Shown here piece by piece: positions 10,288 to 24,308 of a stretch of DNA of 64,000 nt. Each line of letters starts with the position of its first letter. The first letter of the stretch is position 1. Location of the stretch: assembly GCF_964340395.1 (NCBI RefSeq), contig NC_135560.1, forward strand, positions 12,132,598 to 12,196,597. The letters are read 5' to 3'. This stretch comes from Glandiceps talaboti. Its lineage: Eukaryota; Hemichordata; Enteropneusta; Spengelidae. The position numbers and the translations under genes are program-made. Under the pieces are notes generated by a model. The model was given only the letters and a program-made list of their open reading frames with translations, ran no database searches and was not told the origin of the DNA.

Positions 10288-13200
10288 TTATTGATATGCG
10301 TAATTTGTTTGTCCATTAACACCATCACTGCCCTTTGGTTTCATGTCGCTGTTTTCAACAGTTACATCTGACTTGGGTTTTTTACTATCTAATTCACTGA
10401 CGTTGTTGTTGCTGATGCCGCTTTCACCATCTTTATTGATGTACCTCTCTACCATTTCTACGTTGTCATCTTCGGTCTCGTCTCCATAGTCACAGACACG
10501 GCAGTGACCACATTTATAGAAAGCTCTATACACGGCGATAATGACAATGACTTCAATCGCCATTATTGGCCCTAACAACGATGACAGTACTAACATCTCA
10601 GCCCGCTGATTACCAGCAGGAAATGAAGTATTAATGACAGTCAATGCTAGGGCTACATTCTGACAGGTGGTTTCTATGGAGATGGTACGCCTACTGGAGC
10701 AGGGAAGTCGGAAGATGCTGGAACAGACAAAGCCAACAATACCGGCTATCATTGGTAGGGATCCCGATATGAGCCAGAGGTACCAGTCTGATGTGTACAC
10801 GTCTGGTTTTACAATGGCACGAAGTATGATTCCTATTAACAAACCTATTGTTCCAACTAAAGCACAAACCTGTGAAAGTCAGAGAAAGGGGTATTTAGGA
10901 AAAAATACTCTTTCGAAAATCAAAGTCGTTTAAATAGTTTGTGAAAATTGTGATTTGAAAATTTGAAAATTATCAAAACTGACAGATAGTCGACTGATCT
11001 TGATCGATTAAGTTGTCAAAGTTGTCTGGGAAGTGTTGGTAAATGTTCAATAAACTCAGTGCTTTGATATAAAAAAAACATCGGTTGTAATAGTTCAGTG
11101 AACAACTGTGTATGTAGACGTACTTTCAACCAATATCAAGGTCACAGTGCACTAGGCACTGGTCAGTTGAAATCTTTAAAAAAAATCATGGTACATGGAA
11201 AAATAAAAATTGACATAATACACCTACATTTGAGATCCTGTCGATGTACTTTGGTAATTTATATTTAAGGAAGAGACCTATTGCTGCTGGCACCAGAATC
11301 ATAACAAGTGATAAGATGACCGTTAAGTACGGTATATCGAATGAAGCCGATTGGGTCCAACTACGACCATAGAGGAAGAGTGCTAATGGCATAGCACCCA
11401 CGGCCAAGATGGTGGAACACGTCGTCAAGGTAACGCTGTAAACAAATCAAAACAATACTCTAGATTTAAGTATAACTCGAGAGTCATGAGTATTTTCGTT
11501 ATCACCCATACGTGGATTTCTTTATAAATACGTGTAAGCTTAATCGATCAAAAATGGCCATATGAATGAGGATTGGGTATTTATTTTGGATATTTAATTC
11601 ATAAAACAATTTTATCATGGCGTCCTACATGTTTGTTATTGTACGTTTAATAACAAACTATCACACATTTTGTTGTCAACTTTTTGCAAGGTATTGAGTT
11701 AGAAAGACAGACTATGCCAATGTTGTTTCAAATTGATTTTTTTTTCAAAATGGATGCCATGATACTGTAATTGTTTTATAAATTAAAACATCAAAAATAA
11801 AAACCCAATCTTCATCCATATGGTAACAAAATTACATTTTGAAGAAAAAAAAACGCAAAAGAAACATATATAATATAAAACGTCTTTGCCACACCTTATC
11901 ATGTCTTTTTTTCAATAATGAGTGTGAAATTAACATGTTGACAGGTCATAACATTTTCGAAATACCTGAGCCACAGAAAATGGACACTTTCCATTTCAGT
12001 GCAGGAGTTGGGTGTGCCCGCCACCCCCACTCCCCCCCCCCACCCATATATCAAGTTATCAATTATGACATTTCTGAATATCTTACATCACTTATATTCA
12101 CTCTAAATATCTCACGTATTATTAAATTATACTTCAAAACAAACACAAAAACATCAATTGTTTTGATGACCTAAAGAATTGAAATTTGATACATGTGTGA
12201 TTTGCTTGTTGAGGTTCTTTATCTATGACCTTGTAAGAAAATACTGCTCTTGATGCCGTGTGTATTTTTATCAGCTTTCAGCCACAATTTAAATAATAGT
12301 AGTCTTATCTGTAATACATGTAGGGGGCGAGGCTGAAATGAAATTACCATAGCAATCGCGACGTCAATCAAAATGAAAAGAGCTCATTTCGCCGTGCAAG
12401 TCTAGAGAAAAGCGCCAAGAACGACCAATTCAGAAAGTAACTATAAACTTAGATTTATTGCTACTAGTACCACCTCGTTCTACTGTAATTTCGGCCTTCC
12501 TAACCAATACGTTGAAAACAGTTACTTATCCTGGAGATATATTTATTTATGAAATTTGTCTATGGGATTCAACCTTGCTCTTGATGAAATACGAAAAAAA
12601 CTCTGTGCCACTGAAAATGAGGAAATATTTTTAAATACTTCATCTTTTTTTCAATGTCGATTGTGGAAATACGACCTTAAATTGCACCAGTTTTATCCTG
12701 AAAATCTTCCCCGACAGTTGCCGGTCTTAAAAAAAAATTGATACACATTTGAGCAACAATAGAATGATGATAACGATTTAGTGAATGGATAATTGCTAAC
12801 AGGTGTACTAACTGGTTGAGTACATGGGTGTGAATTTGTAATTATTCAATTCAACTCGAACAATTGGGCCATTTGAGGATAACTGTATCACCAGTCATGC
12901 TGCTTTGCCCGACCCCATTCACCAACAAGTTGCGATCTCAGTCTATGTTGACATACTCATTCCTTACGCACTTGATATTTAGCACTATAAAAGACATTTT
13001 CATCTCTTTGTCTGGATGCTGACTATTCAACAAGGTCTCATTTCGCATTTTGAAGAGCCTATAATATGGTCTCTTTAGCCTTCCACACTAGACATTGCCT
13101 GATCTAGCAACTGCAAAATTACGATGGGCGGATGTCGTCTTTTGGCATGGTTTTGCTGAACCCTGCATGTTACCAATGGTGTGCCTCATAAAGGAGTAAC

Positions 13201-13643
13201 TGTTGTTTAACTTGGGCATCGATGGTTTGTTTGATTGTCAACACCAGGTGGTTCCAGTTTTACCCTTAAATTGTTTTGGATGTCTTGCATTAGTTTATGC
13301 AAACACGCAAGGACTTTATTGTTACGTTAATACTGCATAAGTGATCCAGAAAACAAATATCTCTTTATGTTTGGCATAAACATGACATAAAAGAACATAA
13401 ACAAGCTAGACACTGTTTATGGATACTTTATGGCATAAAATATGTAACATAAATATGTTTTTTTTTCACCCTGTGCGTGGCTTTATACAAGTAGAAACTC
13501 TTGTTTTAATCTTTATAAATATGAGTGTAAGTTTGTTTCAAACTATGAAGATATTTATTAACAACCAGAACCACTACTACCACTGCTGCTGCTGCTGCTG
13601 CTGCTACTACTACTACTACTACTACTACTACAGTACTACTACT

Positions 13644-13685
<42 letters not shown>

Positions 13686-14947
13686 ACCAAAGAAATAGAT
13701 ACTGGTATGCGACATAACACCAATTATGGTAACTAGAGAACCGGCCCTGTGATTTACTGAAGTATTTTAGGAATTCTGCAGTGTAGTGCCTTGAGTACAC
13801 TTGAAATTTTACTAATTTGTACTTTTGAAGTTTTGGGTCAAAGGGTCTGAATACCAAATTAGTCATTAATAGATGAACCTAGAAAATACCAAAAACTGTA
13901 TTATGTAGTGAATTGTAGAAATGAGTCAGCACATGTGAGCCAAACAATATTGAAAGCTATGTCAAACAAACCGAACAGAACAGAGAGGGGATTTTTTAAC
14001 TTCAGAAGTCTTAAAGTGGCCATATGGATGAGGATTGTATTCATTTGGATTTTGAATTTATAAAACAATGTTACCATGATGTTCTACTTGAAAAATCAAT
14101 GTGAAACAACATATATACCAAAGTATATATACCAATAAATTGCAAACGACTGATAAATGTGTACAATGTTAGTTATTGTACGTACAATAACAAACTTTTT
14201 TACCAATTTTTTAACTTTTTTGCAATGTATTGAGTGACAAACACAGACCTGGTCAATGTTGTTTCATATCGATTTTTCAAGTAGGACGCTATGATAAAAT
14301 TGTTTTATAAATGAAAAATCCAAAATAAATACCCAATTGTCATCCATATGGCCACTTTAATAATATAGCCGTCTCAGTCTATAGTAAAATTTACATCATG
14401 TCAAATTCCGTTTTTGTAGTGACTCCTACGACGTACACTGGCATTGCAGCCTTCTCGGTGTTCTAGTACAGTATACATGTAAAATCTGACAAAACTGTGA
14501 CAAACTAATCTCATTTAAAGATTTCTATGATAAGATCGAACTTGTAAGTTTGACGTAACCCAGACAGCGAACTCACCTCAGAGAGACGTTTCCTTTGGCA
14601 TAGAATGCAAAGACATTTGACATACTACCACCGGGTGAACTGCACTGTACGATCAATCCTATCGCATATTCAGCTTTCAGATTGACAGCGTGAGCCACCC
14701 CGAATGCCACCAAAGGCATGACGACAAATTGCGAGAACCAGCAAATCAGAATTCCCCATGGTCTTCGTAAACACTTTTTCAGCTCGGAGATTTCAGTTGC
14801 ACCACCCATACCAATCATGATGAGAATAATGATAACATAAGTCATGTACTGGTCAGCCTCCTGTATTCGAACTAAATGCGGAGCAAGTTCGTCCGTAGTT
14901 GAGTTTGATGCGTTCATAGTGGTAAGTGACTCTGTTGTCATCGTCAT
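10288..14947 (-). CDS. SLC10-family sodium/bile-acid-type symporter (gene A), 3 exons, 386 aa
   Basis: Coding exons on the minus strand are 14947-14577, 11435-11228 and 10869-10288. Splice sites are GTGAGT/TTTACAG (phase 2) and GTAGGT/TTTCACAG (phase 0). The protein has the NTCP/ASBT-type layout: an extracellular N-terminus with N-glycosylation sites at Asn12 and Asn15, about nine or ten membrane segments, and a long polar cytosolic tail. The sodium-site residues known from NTCP are kept: Gln73, Ser110-Asn111, Thr128, Glu259 and Gln263. The landmarks CSSPGGSMSNVF, TTCSTILAVGAMPL and RRTISIETTCQNVALALTV lie in order. Expected role: sodium-coupled uptake of organic anions such as bile salts or steroid sulfates; the substrate cannot be read from sequence. 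The tail has a CGHCRVCDYGD cysteine cluster shared with gene B. The family call is firm, with no one-to-one orthology to a human member claimed. Confidence 0.92.
11551..11826. mobile_element. MITE of the GTGGCCATATGGATG family, intron copy
   Basis: Palindromic: AATGGCCATATGAATGAGGATTGGG at the left, CCCAATCTTCATCCATATGG at the right. Inside, TTATAAAACAATTTTATCATGG-like text is mirrored by CCATGATACTGTAATTG. It lies in intron 1 of SLC10 gene A and is more diverged than the copy at 14011-14360. It encodes no protein. Confidence 0.7.
13577..13685. repeat. (CTG)n/(CTA)n trinucleotide repeat in gene A intron 1
   Basis: A run of GCT triplets followed by TAC triplets, interrupted once near 13632. 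Gives spurious homopolymer peptides in all frames. Confidence 0.9.
14011..14360. mobile_element. MITE, GTGGCCATATGGATG family, best copy
   Basis: A 350-bp non-coding element bounded by TTAA on both sides. The long inverted termini start AGTGGCCATATGGATGAGG and end CCATATGGCCACT. Inner text such as TTTATAAAACAATGTTACCATG is mirrored near 14290-14310. TTAA could be the target duplication, or TA within it. It lies in intron 1 of SLC10 gene A, about 215 bp from the exon 1 donor. Related copies or fragments are at 11551, 9640 and 34. Confidence 0.75.
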
Positions 14948-15763
14948 GATGGCAGTTTCGGGGTTTTCTTCACTTTCAAACGAATTTTAGAATCTTTGTA
15001 TTTCATGCAACTCGGCCGTCCGTTTTATCTTTATGTTGTAGCTCACCAAGTCCTACAAAAGTCGAGTTTCACTGTGAATGCAGCAAACTCAAATTCTAAA
15101 ATGAATATGATTAATTCTTTCAAGGGACGGGTGTTTATATGTAGAGTAAAGTGTCATAAATTAGGGAGCGATGAATAATTTACTCTCCCTATTAACCTTT
15201 GCTCAAGTATGTTTAGTTAGTAGCACACTTTCCCATATAACTAGTATAAACAAAGGTATTGACAACCTGTCGCCATGCATATTAATGTCGTACCAAACTT
15301 TCAAATCAACTGAACAACGTCTGAATGTAAGGTTGTCGAAATCTTTCACTGAAAACAAGTCCTATTCGTCAGATTTTATGAAACCCAAAGTAAAACTAAC
15401 ACAGTTTATAAAAGTGACATCGTGACATATCAATTGATTTTGTGCAAGGTAATTCTCCCCACAGTTAAATTCCATAGCAAGACACACTATTTGATGCCTT
15501 TCTGAATCCGGCTTCATCAAGTGCCGTTTAAAGAGTTAATCGTTAACTATTTGATAGATGTTTCTATGCTGTTCAGACTTTCCCCTGACGTTGTCCTGGT
15601 GTGAACTATGGTATAACATTCAAAGATAAACTGTACTAAGAAAGTGTACTAACCCAATTCTAAGTGTAACAATACAAAGGCTTTAAGCCACAACAGAGAA
15701 AACACAGGTGAAGGTCAAACATTCCTATTTAATAGTGTGAGTTATGAGATGGTTAAATGGCCA

Positions 15764-15855
15764 GTGGTAGTGGTGGTGGTGGTGATGGTGGTGGTGGTGG
15801 TGGTGGTGGTGGTGGTGGTGGTGGTGACCACGACGACGACGACGACGACGACGAC

Positions 15856-15924
<69 letters not shown>
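15764..15924. repeat. Compound trinucleotide repeat (GGT)n(GAC)n(GAT)n
   Basis: Three successive triplet arrays, each pure. Open reading frames across it (poly-His/Arg, poly-Val/Thr/Met) are repeat artefacts. Confidence 0.95.
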
Positions 15925-17295
15925 ACATGAGACTGTTTTCAACATTTAAGCGTAGAGTTGTATCTTCATAAGTTGTTGCAACTTGTTTGGTCAGAATATA
16001 TTAAAAATATCTTCAATAGCTCTCACAACCGTTTATGTAACTTTATCAACAACCCTCGATCTTGTCAAAACGTGATTCTTAACTCGTAAACGTGCAAACG
16101 ACAGTTACTGTATGATGTCAAAGTGTTTTAATATATTGACAGTGTTTGTGGAAAATGTGTGACTGGTCACTTCGACAAGAACACATCAATTATCACGGCA
16201 GCGCTTGCGGAAAATTGAAAAGGTGTGAGATAAAGGATAATTTATGTCGTACTTTTATTTTATACTTTGACATTAAAACGTTTCCTTCTCTTTTTTGACA
16301 ACTATGTTGTTTACTCTACGTCATCATATTCAAAAGTTCTGTAATGCCAGTGTCAGACTCACTCTTCCAAATATTTACACCCACACGTACCATAACCTGT
16401 GTGCATTGCGAATGCGACACACTTCATAACGGTAAGTACAGGTGAATAACTTATAACGTTAATACGTAGCTTGGCAACGTTTTTGTCGATGTATGTGTCT
16501 TATTCACCTCTTTCTTAGATCAAAGCCCAACGGTTAAATATTTTGAGCTGAGACAAGATCATTAAACAATGACAAGCTAAGTTGTCGACATATAAAATTG
16601 ATATATTTCCATGGAGATGTTAGCATCTCCGATGCACATTCTCCGATCCCAGCAACAGAATGAATGGCATTTCATTCAAACAGCGAGAAAGTACATTATT
16701 GGCCAGATACGTGGTTGAAGGGGAGGAGGGTTTTTGTGTATCCTATTTGTGTTGTTAAAACTTCATTCTGTAATAAACTTTCTTGCGAGCCAGCGTATTT
16801 TTTCTGTCCTTGCAGAATAGCGACGCTTTGCCGCAAACAGGTCTGGTATTTTTACGACAATGTCGCACGTGCAAAACTTTGACTTACGACAATATATTGA
16901 CCCACATGTACATAGGGTCAAAGGTTATCGGAGCCGTCTATCAGATTTGTTGATAAGACTAGGTGAGATCGACAGATATGCTATACAATTACTTATAAGC
17001 GTACCTGTCACCACTTTACTCTCTAGTGTCATAAATAAATGCTCGCTTTCACATTAAATTTAGTGTCTGATCTGGCCGATAACGTTCTGTTCAGATTACT
17101 ACTCGTACGGTGTAATCTACACACCATGCAGGTGGGCTGATTTGGAACGATAAGGAGTGGCAGCCATATGACATATAGAACGACAGAAATCGTTCAGTGA
17201 GTACTTTTATATCGTCATTCGTCCAAAAACTCAATTGAAATCAATAAAGGCATGAGCTGAGGTTGAACTTTATGCAGCGATACCGGAGAGGTGTG

Positions 17296-17327
17296 AGAAT
17301 ACCCATGGATACATCCATGGGTATTCT
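17296..17327. other. Perfect 15-bp hairpin
   Basis: AGAATACCCATGGAT and ATCCATGGGTATTCT are exact inverse complements separated by AC. GTG and CAC just outside can extend the stem after a small bulge. No T-run follows and no neighbouring gene is close, so the role is unknown. Confidence 0.6.
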
Positions 17328-18278
17328 GTTCACTGCATGAAACGGTTTTGTCAAATGTTATCATTTTTAGAAAACAAATTGCTATGACCTTACACTAATA
17401 TCTTATATACATTATAGCAATTTGGTTTATACAAAGATGTTTAAAAACTATCTGATATTTTTTTTGACATCGGTCGATGCATAAAGTCAAGGTAGCATAC
17501 AAGTGGATTTGAAACATTACCACAACAAATTACTCAAATTTAGACGCCTGGTGTGACAAACTGTTGCAAACAAACCACTCCCGTGATAAAGTTTTTCTAT
17601 TCAACTCCCATGATACAGTTTTTCTCTTCAGAGAACAGTTCCAAAGAAAAAACATTAGATGTATGTGTTGACAGTTCACATCGATTAAAACGAATGCGTA
17701 TTACTATTAGGCAAGTTTTACTGTTTCTGCTACCTTTCTTGTACACCATACTGTATTACATGCGATATACTTATATGTGTAATTTGAGCCTTATTTTAAA
17801 CTGGCGAACGAGGATATTAAACCATTTCGTCGTGTATGTACTCTAAGAGGTGAAGAATGCATTAGAGACACCGACCATTGCAAATTATAATCAAACATTA
17901 TCAGTCATTTTTGCATCAAGATGAGTGAATGTCTACATTTAGTATTAATTGTCGTTCAGTTTACGAGTGGTAGAGTGATTTGTACAATTTGTGACAAAGT
18001 TTGAACATTTATCCATTGCAACAAGGCGTGTAGTCGATGACAGTTATAACGGGCATGCGAGAAACGAATGGTGTTATGATAGTACCATTTTAATTCACCT
18101 CCAGTTTACATTTTGTACTTCATAGCATTTCTAAACCGCCAGTGTCATATGCATAAATTGAAGTCATATGGTAAGCGCTTAATACAGGACGATCAAAATG
18201 GAGACAAATTTTCAAAATTGTTCGACACCTTCTTTAGGAATCACCACCCACAATGTAGTCGTTTCACCCAATTCAGTT

Positions 18279-18378
<100 letters not shown>

Positions 18379-18462
18379 GAAGCTCGTTTATCTTGTTCTG
18401 ATCAATTGAAAACATTGACGACCGATTGGCAACATGTTTTTTGGAGGTCGGTGCTGGAAAAG

Positions 18463-18605
18463 ATTTAAATTTGGGTGGAAAAATGGCTGTCTGTCAGAGG
18501 CATAGAGAAAGGTTGGTCTGTGGTCCCATGTAATCCTAAGGTTCCTCTGATAAAATAGACCTAATACAGGAACTTGAGATAGAATCCCGGGACTTTAAGA
18601 TGGTG
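18463..18605. repeat. Dispersed repeat, copy 1 (GGTCCCATGTAATC family)
   Basis: Shares GGTCCCATGTAATC, CCTCTGATAA and a GGGACTTTAAG-like end with 28423-28592, and in inverted form with 40712-40897. Non-coding; class unknown. Confidence 0.45.
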
Positions 18606-19312
18606 AACCAAGCCACAAATCTTTCTATCGAACTGTTCCAGACTTTCAGTTCCGACCAGAGAATTCATTGAACAGATATCATCATTTATGAATACCAATG
18701 TTTTTATCAAATGTTATCAGTCAATTGCTTAGATAACTCTCAAATGTGTTTTCTTTACTTTCAAATGGTAGGAGTTTTGTTGTCGTTTTTGCTAAAATTA
18801 TTAACAACAAATTAAATATTAACATTCGACTTCGAACCTTCAACATAGGTTGACAGTTCGGTAGCCTAACTATAGATGCTGTGGTCAGTTCGTGCATACA
18901 CAGATTCTCAATACATGATTGTATGCCTTCGGTGAAATGTTCGCACTAAACTAAAACATTCCCTCTGTCATGTCAACCAGTGAAGTATTGTAAGAATGGT
19001 CAATAAAATCACTGTACAGCAATTCTAGAAGAGAACATATACTTTTTATTTCAAAATATACTATAAATGGTCTGAAATGAAAGGTCATTTGGTATAAAGT
19101 CCATGGCATAATATACAGCGTGTAAGCGTATAAAATGTAAATACAATGTACCAGACTAAAAGTCTACAAAATTATACAAAACACAGACTACAAAAGCATA
19201 GAAAAGTTACAATGTGTAGCTGGCGATATAGAACAAAATATTGTCAACCTTGGGTCAAAAATAACTTCTTTTACATTCAAATGCAAAATATGTGTCGAAT
19301 TTTATGTCATGG

Positions 19313-19410
19313 CTGAGAACAGCCCAGAGACGTTTTGCTCGGGATACTGGCTCAACAATGTCAAGCCAGATAACCAAGTTCATGGGCTAGGCTTAGTTGT
19401 GAGCTACTGA
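19313..19410. repeat. Imperfect palindromic repeat, CCCAGAGACTTGGCTATCTGG type
   Basis: AGCCCAGAGACG ... ACTGGCTCAACAATG faces CAAGCCAGATAACCAAGTTCATGGGCTAG. A better copy is at 53402-53490. Likely a short MITE. Confidence 0.4.
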
Positions 19411-20354
19411 GGTAATGGGTATTGCCACTTGCCAAAACACATAATCTATATAAAATCCTTGTGTAATTAATTATATAGTCTTATGTATTACTCTGTAAGT
19501 CATGTAAAACAAACACTGATAAAATACACTGTCGATTCTAACGAAGGAACATGAAATATTCTTGCAAGGTCAGAGATTGACACGGTCCTTAAATGTGAGT
19601 AATAACATACAAGCTATTTAATACGACTCAAGTTCTGACCCCTGGATATATCTGCACAGATGATACCCATAAAGTTATCAGTAAAAAAATAAAAACGTTC
19701 ACAATGTAAAAGATCCCATTCATTTTAAAGCTATGGTCTAGGTGTTTGTTTGTTTTACACCTACTGCTAACAACCGTCAATAATTACTATGGTAACAATA
19801 TAATCAATATAATATTAATAACTATTAATATAAAATTGTATATTTACGTAAAAGGGATTCTATCGTTTGCAGCGAGTCACTTGTCGGTGTATGAAACGGT
19901 GAAAACAAAAAATACTGCACATGCGCTTTGAAGTGTCTCGCCTTTTGACTTGTGTAAGATTTCTTAGCACTTTCTTAGTACAAAGTACATTTGTAATGTT
20001 TGTTTGTTTGTTTGTTTGTTTTTGAAACGAGAGCCTGTATGCAAATTTAAATATACATCTATATTAATTGCGATTCAAATGTTTCTTTTACAAAAATATC
20101 AAACAAAATACTGAAAATTTCCTGAAATTGGAATGGAGAGATATGACTAAGTCCACTTTCTCGTAGTAAGTTAGTGTCAATGAAGAGACCATGTGACAAG
20201 CACGTGTTTGGCTTTTTATATTGATTTAAGCCAATGAAAGTGTTTGTTCAAAGATTGGCCCCTAACCACTGGTTTAAAAGGAAACAAAGAACCAGTGTTG
20301 AAATACATAGACGGATACTTTGCTTTAACACGACGGAGTTATTCTGCGAAAGTG

Positions 20355-23300
20355 TTATTGAAAGTAAATTTCCTCGGTGTTGGTAGCCTTTTCCTTGTAC
20401 GGAGAGAACTCGTCTTCATCATAAAGGGTGTATTTGTACTCTGTGTTTGTGCCGAAATCTTTGGTCTTGATATCATCGGTTGGAACTTCCAGAGCAAATT
20501 CGTCAGCATCAACCACGACCGAGTTGTAAGATGGTGGAATCATCTTCACTCCGTTGTCGCTTTTACTGTCTATACTTTCTCCATCGCCTATCATAATTTC
20601 TTCGCTGTTTCCCTCCTTCATGTCGCCATAGTCGCAAGCTTTGCAGTTACCACGGTTGTAACACATACGGAACAGGATGATAGTAATACAGAGTTCTATA
20701 GCCATAGCTGGTCCGTATAAGTTGGGTATGACTTGCATATCAGCGCGTGCCTGGCCCGCGGGGAACGATGTATTGATGACGGTGAGCGCCAGGGCTACGT
20801 TCTGACAGGACGTTTCGATGGAGATTGTACGTCTGCTGGAACAAGGGAGACGGATTATACTTGAACTCACCATGCCGATAGCTCCTGCCATAATAGGTAA
20901 AATTGCCACGACCATCCACAGCTGCCATTCTGCAGAAATGAAAATTATTGGATTGATATAGGCACGGATTCCAACACCGACCAGTAGACCCGCTATTCCA
21001 ACCAATGCACACACCTGTCAAAGAGAGTAGAAAAATACATCAAATTGGTAAACTGCATTTCAAGACAATCAAATTGGAGTGACGAATAAGGAAAGTCCAA
21101 AGTTAAAATCAGTTTTCCATGCCTCTCCCAGGTGTCCATGGCGACCATATTATGTAGGACAAATGTACTTGCGCTTACAGTATGTAGAAATGGTTACTTA
21201 GGTTAGATGAAGTTGTGACGTACTAAAAGTTTTGTGGACATCGAATCAAACATATAAGATATGACTCTATAAATGGCAGTACACGTAATTTACATTTAAA
21301 CTTTAGACGTAAACCTGTATATATCGTTGCATGCATTATTGTGGTTTCATGTACTGGTTGGACATACAATGAAAATAAAGTCACCTGAAACAGAGATTTC
21401 TGAATTGACAACAATCTTACTGTAAACATTCATTGCTACATTTTATTAGCATGAGATATCGTTATCTCGGCAAATTGTTACATTGTAAATCATTTGATGT
21501 TTATCTCGCGGTATTCAACACAGACAATGTTGCAATTTTTGTCGAGCTAGCTAGTCGATGAAATGTACTAACGTTGTTGTTGTCAAATCAGACGATACAC
21601 TGTCGCATGTGACATGGTTTTTATTGTATACATAACAGATTTGTGGCAGTGTCTAGTCTTTTGCTTACCTGTGTTATTCGATTGATATATTTTGGTAATT
21701 TATATTTCAGGAATAACCCAAAAGCAGCAGGTATCAACACAACCAACAGTGATATGATAACAGTTAAGTATGGTATTGCTACTGTTCCAGAACTTGACCA
21801 ACTACGACCGTAGACGAACAAACACAACGGCATAGCTCCTATAGCCAGCACAGTAGAACAGGCAGTCAGGCAGATACTGTGGGTAGAACGAGAAACATAC
21901 TTTTAATTTGCTTTGTGGAACAGTTATAGACACTCAAATCATATTGACACACTAAGCAATGACTCGAAGAGAAGTGGGATTTCAGAATTTCCACAAAACT
22001 GCATGCACTTCAGATTGAGTAGCAAACTAAACTGTCTGCTAAACCGTAGCGGACAGTAGACATGGTTGTGAAATGACAATACCAGTGTATATACTTGTCA
22101 TTTGAAATATAACAAAAATATCATAGTATTTAAAATGGTAACAAATCTGCTGCAATCTAAGATCGCGTGAGATGAAGTAAAACAACATTCCATGCGTTTT
22201 GTGCGTTTACAAATTCGTAAAATTTATGTGATACACATGTGCGCATGTTATTCACCAAACCAACCGTACGACATAAGCACTGTAAAATACTAACAAGGTT
22301 TGTTATAAATTTGTAACAACTTTTCCCAACAAATCAACTTAAAAATTTCTAATTTCTTACTTTTAGGTTTAAACAGCCTGTCAGCTATAACTCAAACTAC
22401 ATAGAATGCTGTTGACACATAATTTACAAGCTGAAGGTGACATTAAAAGATTTGATATATGAACGGGTTCTCTTTGAGTACGACATAAAAATTTTGGAAT
22501 GTCGCTTTCTCCGTCAATCTGTAGCTGTCAAGATTTGCACGCAATGTTTGTTGTCACTAAGCTAAACCACGTCGAGAGCCCTTAGTGTCTTTCTATTTTA
22601 GTCTTTTTATGGCACGTGATGAAATTTCTCTTTCATAGCCTTATCAGATAAATCGATTCCAGCGATATCGCCGAAAACATACCTGTCATAAAAAGAACAG
22701 TAGAAGGTTCAGCATTTGATGAACTCCGAGTCACTCTAATTTTTTACTCGATGCTTTTTTTTTAAGTGATCGATTCCATACGTTTGCCATTTAACCATAG
22801 ACCCTACACGAAATAATTGGGTCTATGATTTAACTGACCAGCAGTCACAATGCCGCAGTGTTTTCGCCACACTGTCAATGTGTCGTAGTATCGTGAAAAC
22901 AAGCCTAGATGATTTAGTGCATTTGTTGATTTAAAGTTGAGTATGAAGTTAAAAACAATAACTCTTGTGTTTTACAAGTAATTCTGTTCTGGTAGTTTGA
23001 CCTAATGCCATTTCTTGTGACTTGTCAATCGCCTCTTTAGTTATAGGCCTAAGAAACCGCTTCCCTTATCAAAACTATGCGATGTAAATTGTCGTTTTGT
23101 GGTCACAAGTTAAATGTGTGTTTGGCACCCTTTCGAAACGTGGTGCACTAATTATCGACGTAATACAGGTGGTCGTTGAGTACTGCAGAGTGCATATACA
23201 TATGCTAATGTCCGTTGACGTACGTGATATTCTCTGACGTCTGGACACTAATTATCCAAAATGAGTCGAATTAGTAACACTTTCAATTGGAGTACACGTA

Positions 23301-23994
23301 CATTAACTCTTGGTTTATGTAGTATTTGTATTCGTGTTACAGACTGACTGAATTGGACGATGAGTTTCAACAGTCACAGATTTGAGATTCAACGACTTGG
23401 GGCATGAAGTATAATTACCGCCGTGGTCATCGTGTATTGACTAGTCATACAACTTAGTTAACCTTATACACGTATCTGAAGAAATGACACGAGTAAACGT
23501 GAACATATTTTTGTTGTTATTTTATATGTTCTTTCGTGATTTTCATGGCATATTTTTGGGGTTTAAGTCGTAACGTCTATGGAAAGTACAAGTATAGCCA
23601 CCTTCTTCTCTCCGTATATGTCACTACTATACGTTAAATGTAGCCTACGTGATCATTTCTAATTACGTGTCTAACTTATGTTTCTGTGAGTCCGCAAAAG
23701 AAGTATAAACTCCCGGTATAAACTACGTATTACTGTAAGTATCTGCACATGCGCGTTAGGGTCAAAATTGCTATGATATTGCCATTCAAGAAAGATAATT
23801 AATGAATGGACATTGACAGATTTACGTATATAGTTTGATTATGGTATTGAAATCTCACCAATATGTCAACAGACAGAAATTAAAAACGCGTTCACAGACA
23901 CAGAAAGACATACAAATACACACACACACATACATACATACATACATACATACATACATACATACATACATACATACATACATACATACATACA

Positions 23995-24025
<31 letters not shown>

Positions 24026-24045
24026 CATACATACATACGTACGTA

Positions 24046-24123
<78 letters not shown>

Positions 24124-24270
24124 TACATACATACATACATACATACATACATACATACATACAGAAATACAGAAATACAGAAATACATACAGAAATACAG
24201 AAATACAGAAATACATACAGAAATACATACAGAAATACAGAAATACATACGTACGTAAGCGCGCGCTCAC

Positions 24271-24308
<38 letters not shown>

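Noticed and set aside
15725-15949. Poly-His/Arg, poly-Val/Thr/Met and poly-Ile frames
   Set aside because: Triplet microsatellite translated in three frames; no flanking coding sequence.
20244-20720. 158-codon plus-strand frame
   Set aside because: Antisense shadow of exon 3 of SLC10 gene B, which has strong family motifs and correct splice sites. The frames at 10667-10933 and 50023-50391 are shadows of genes A and C in the same way.
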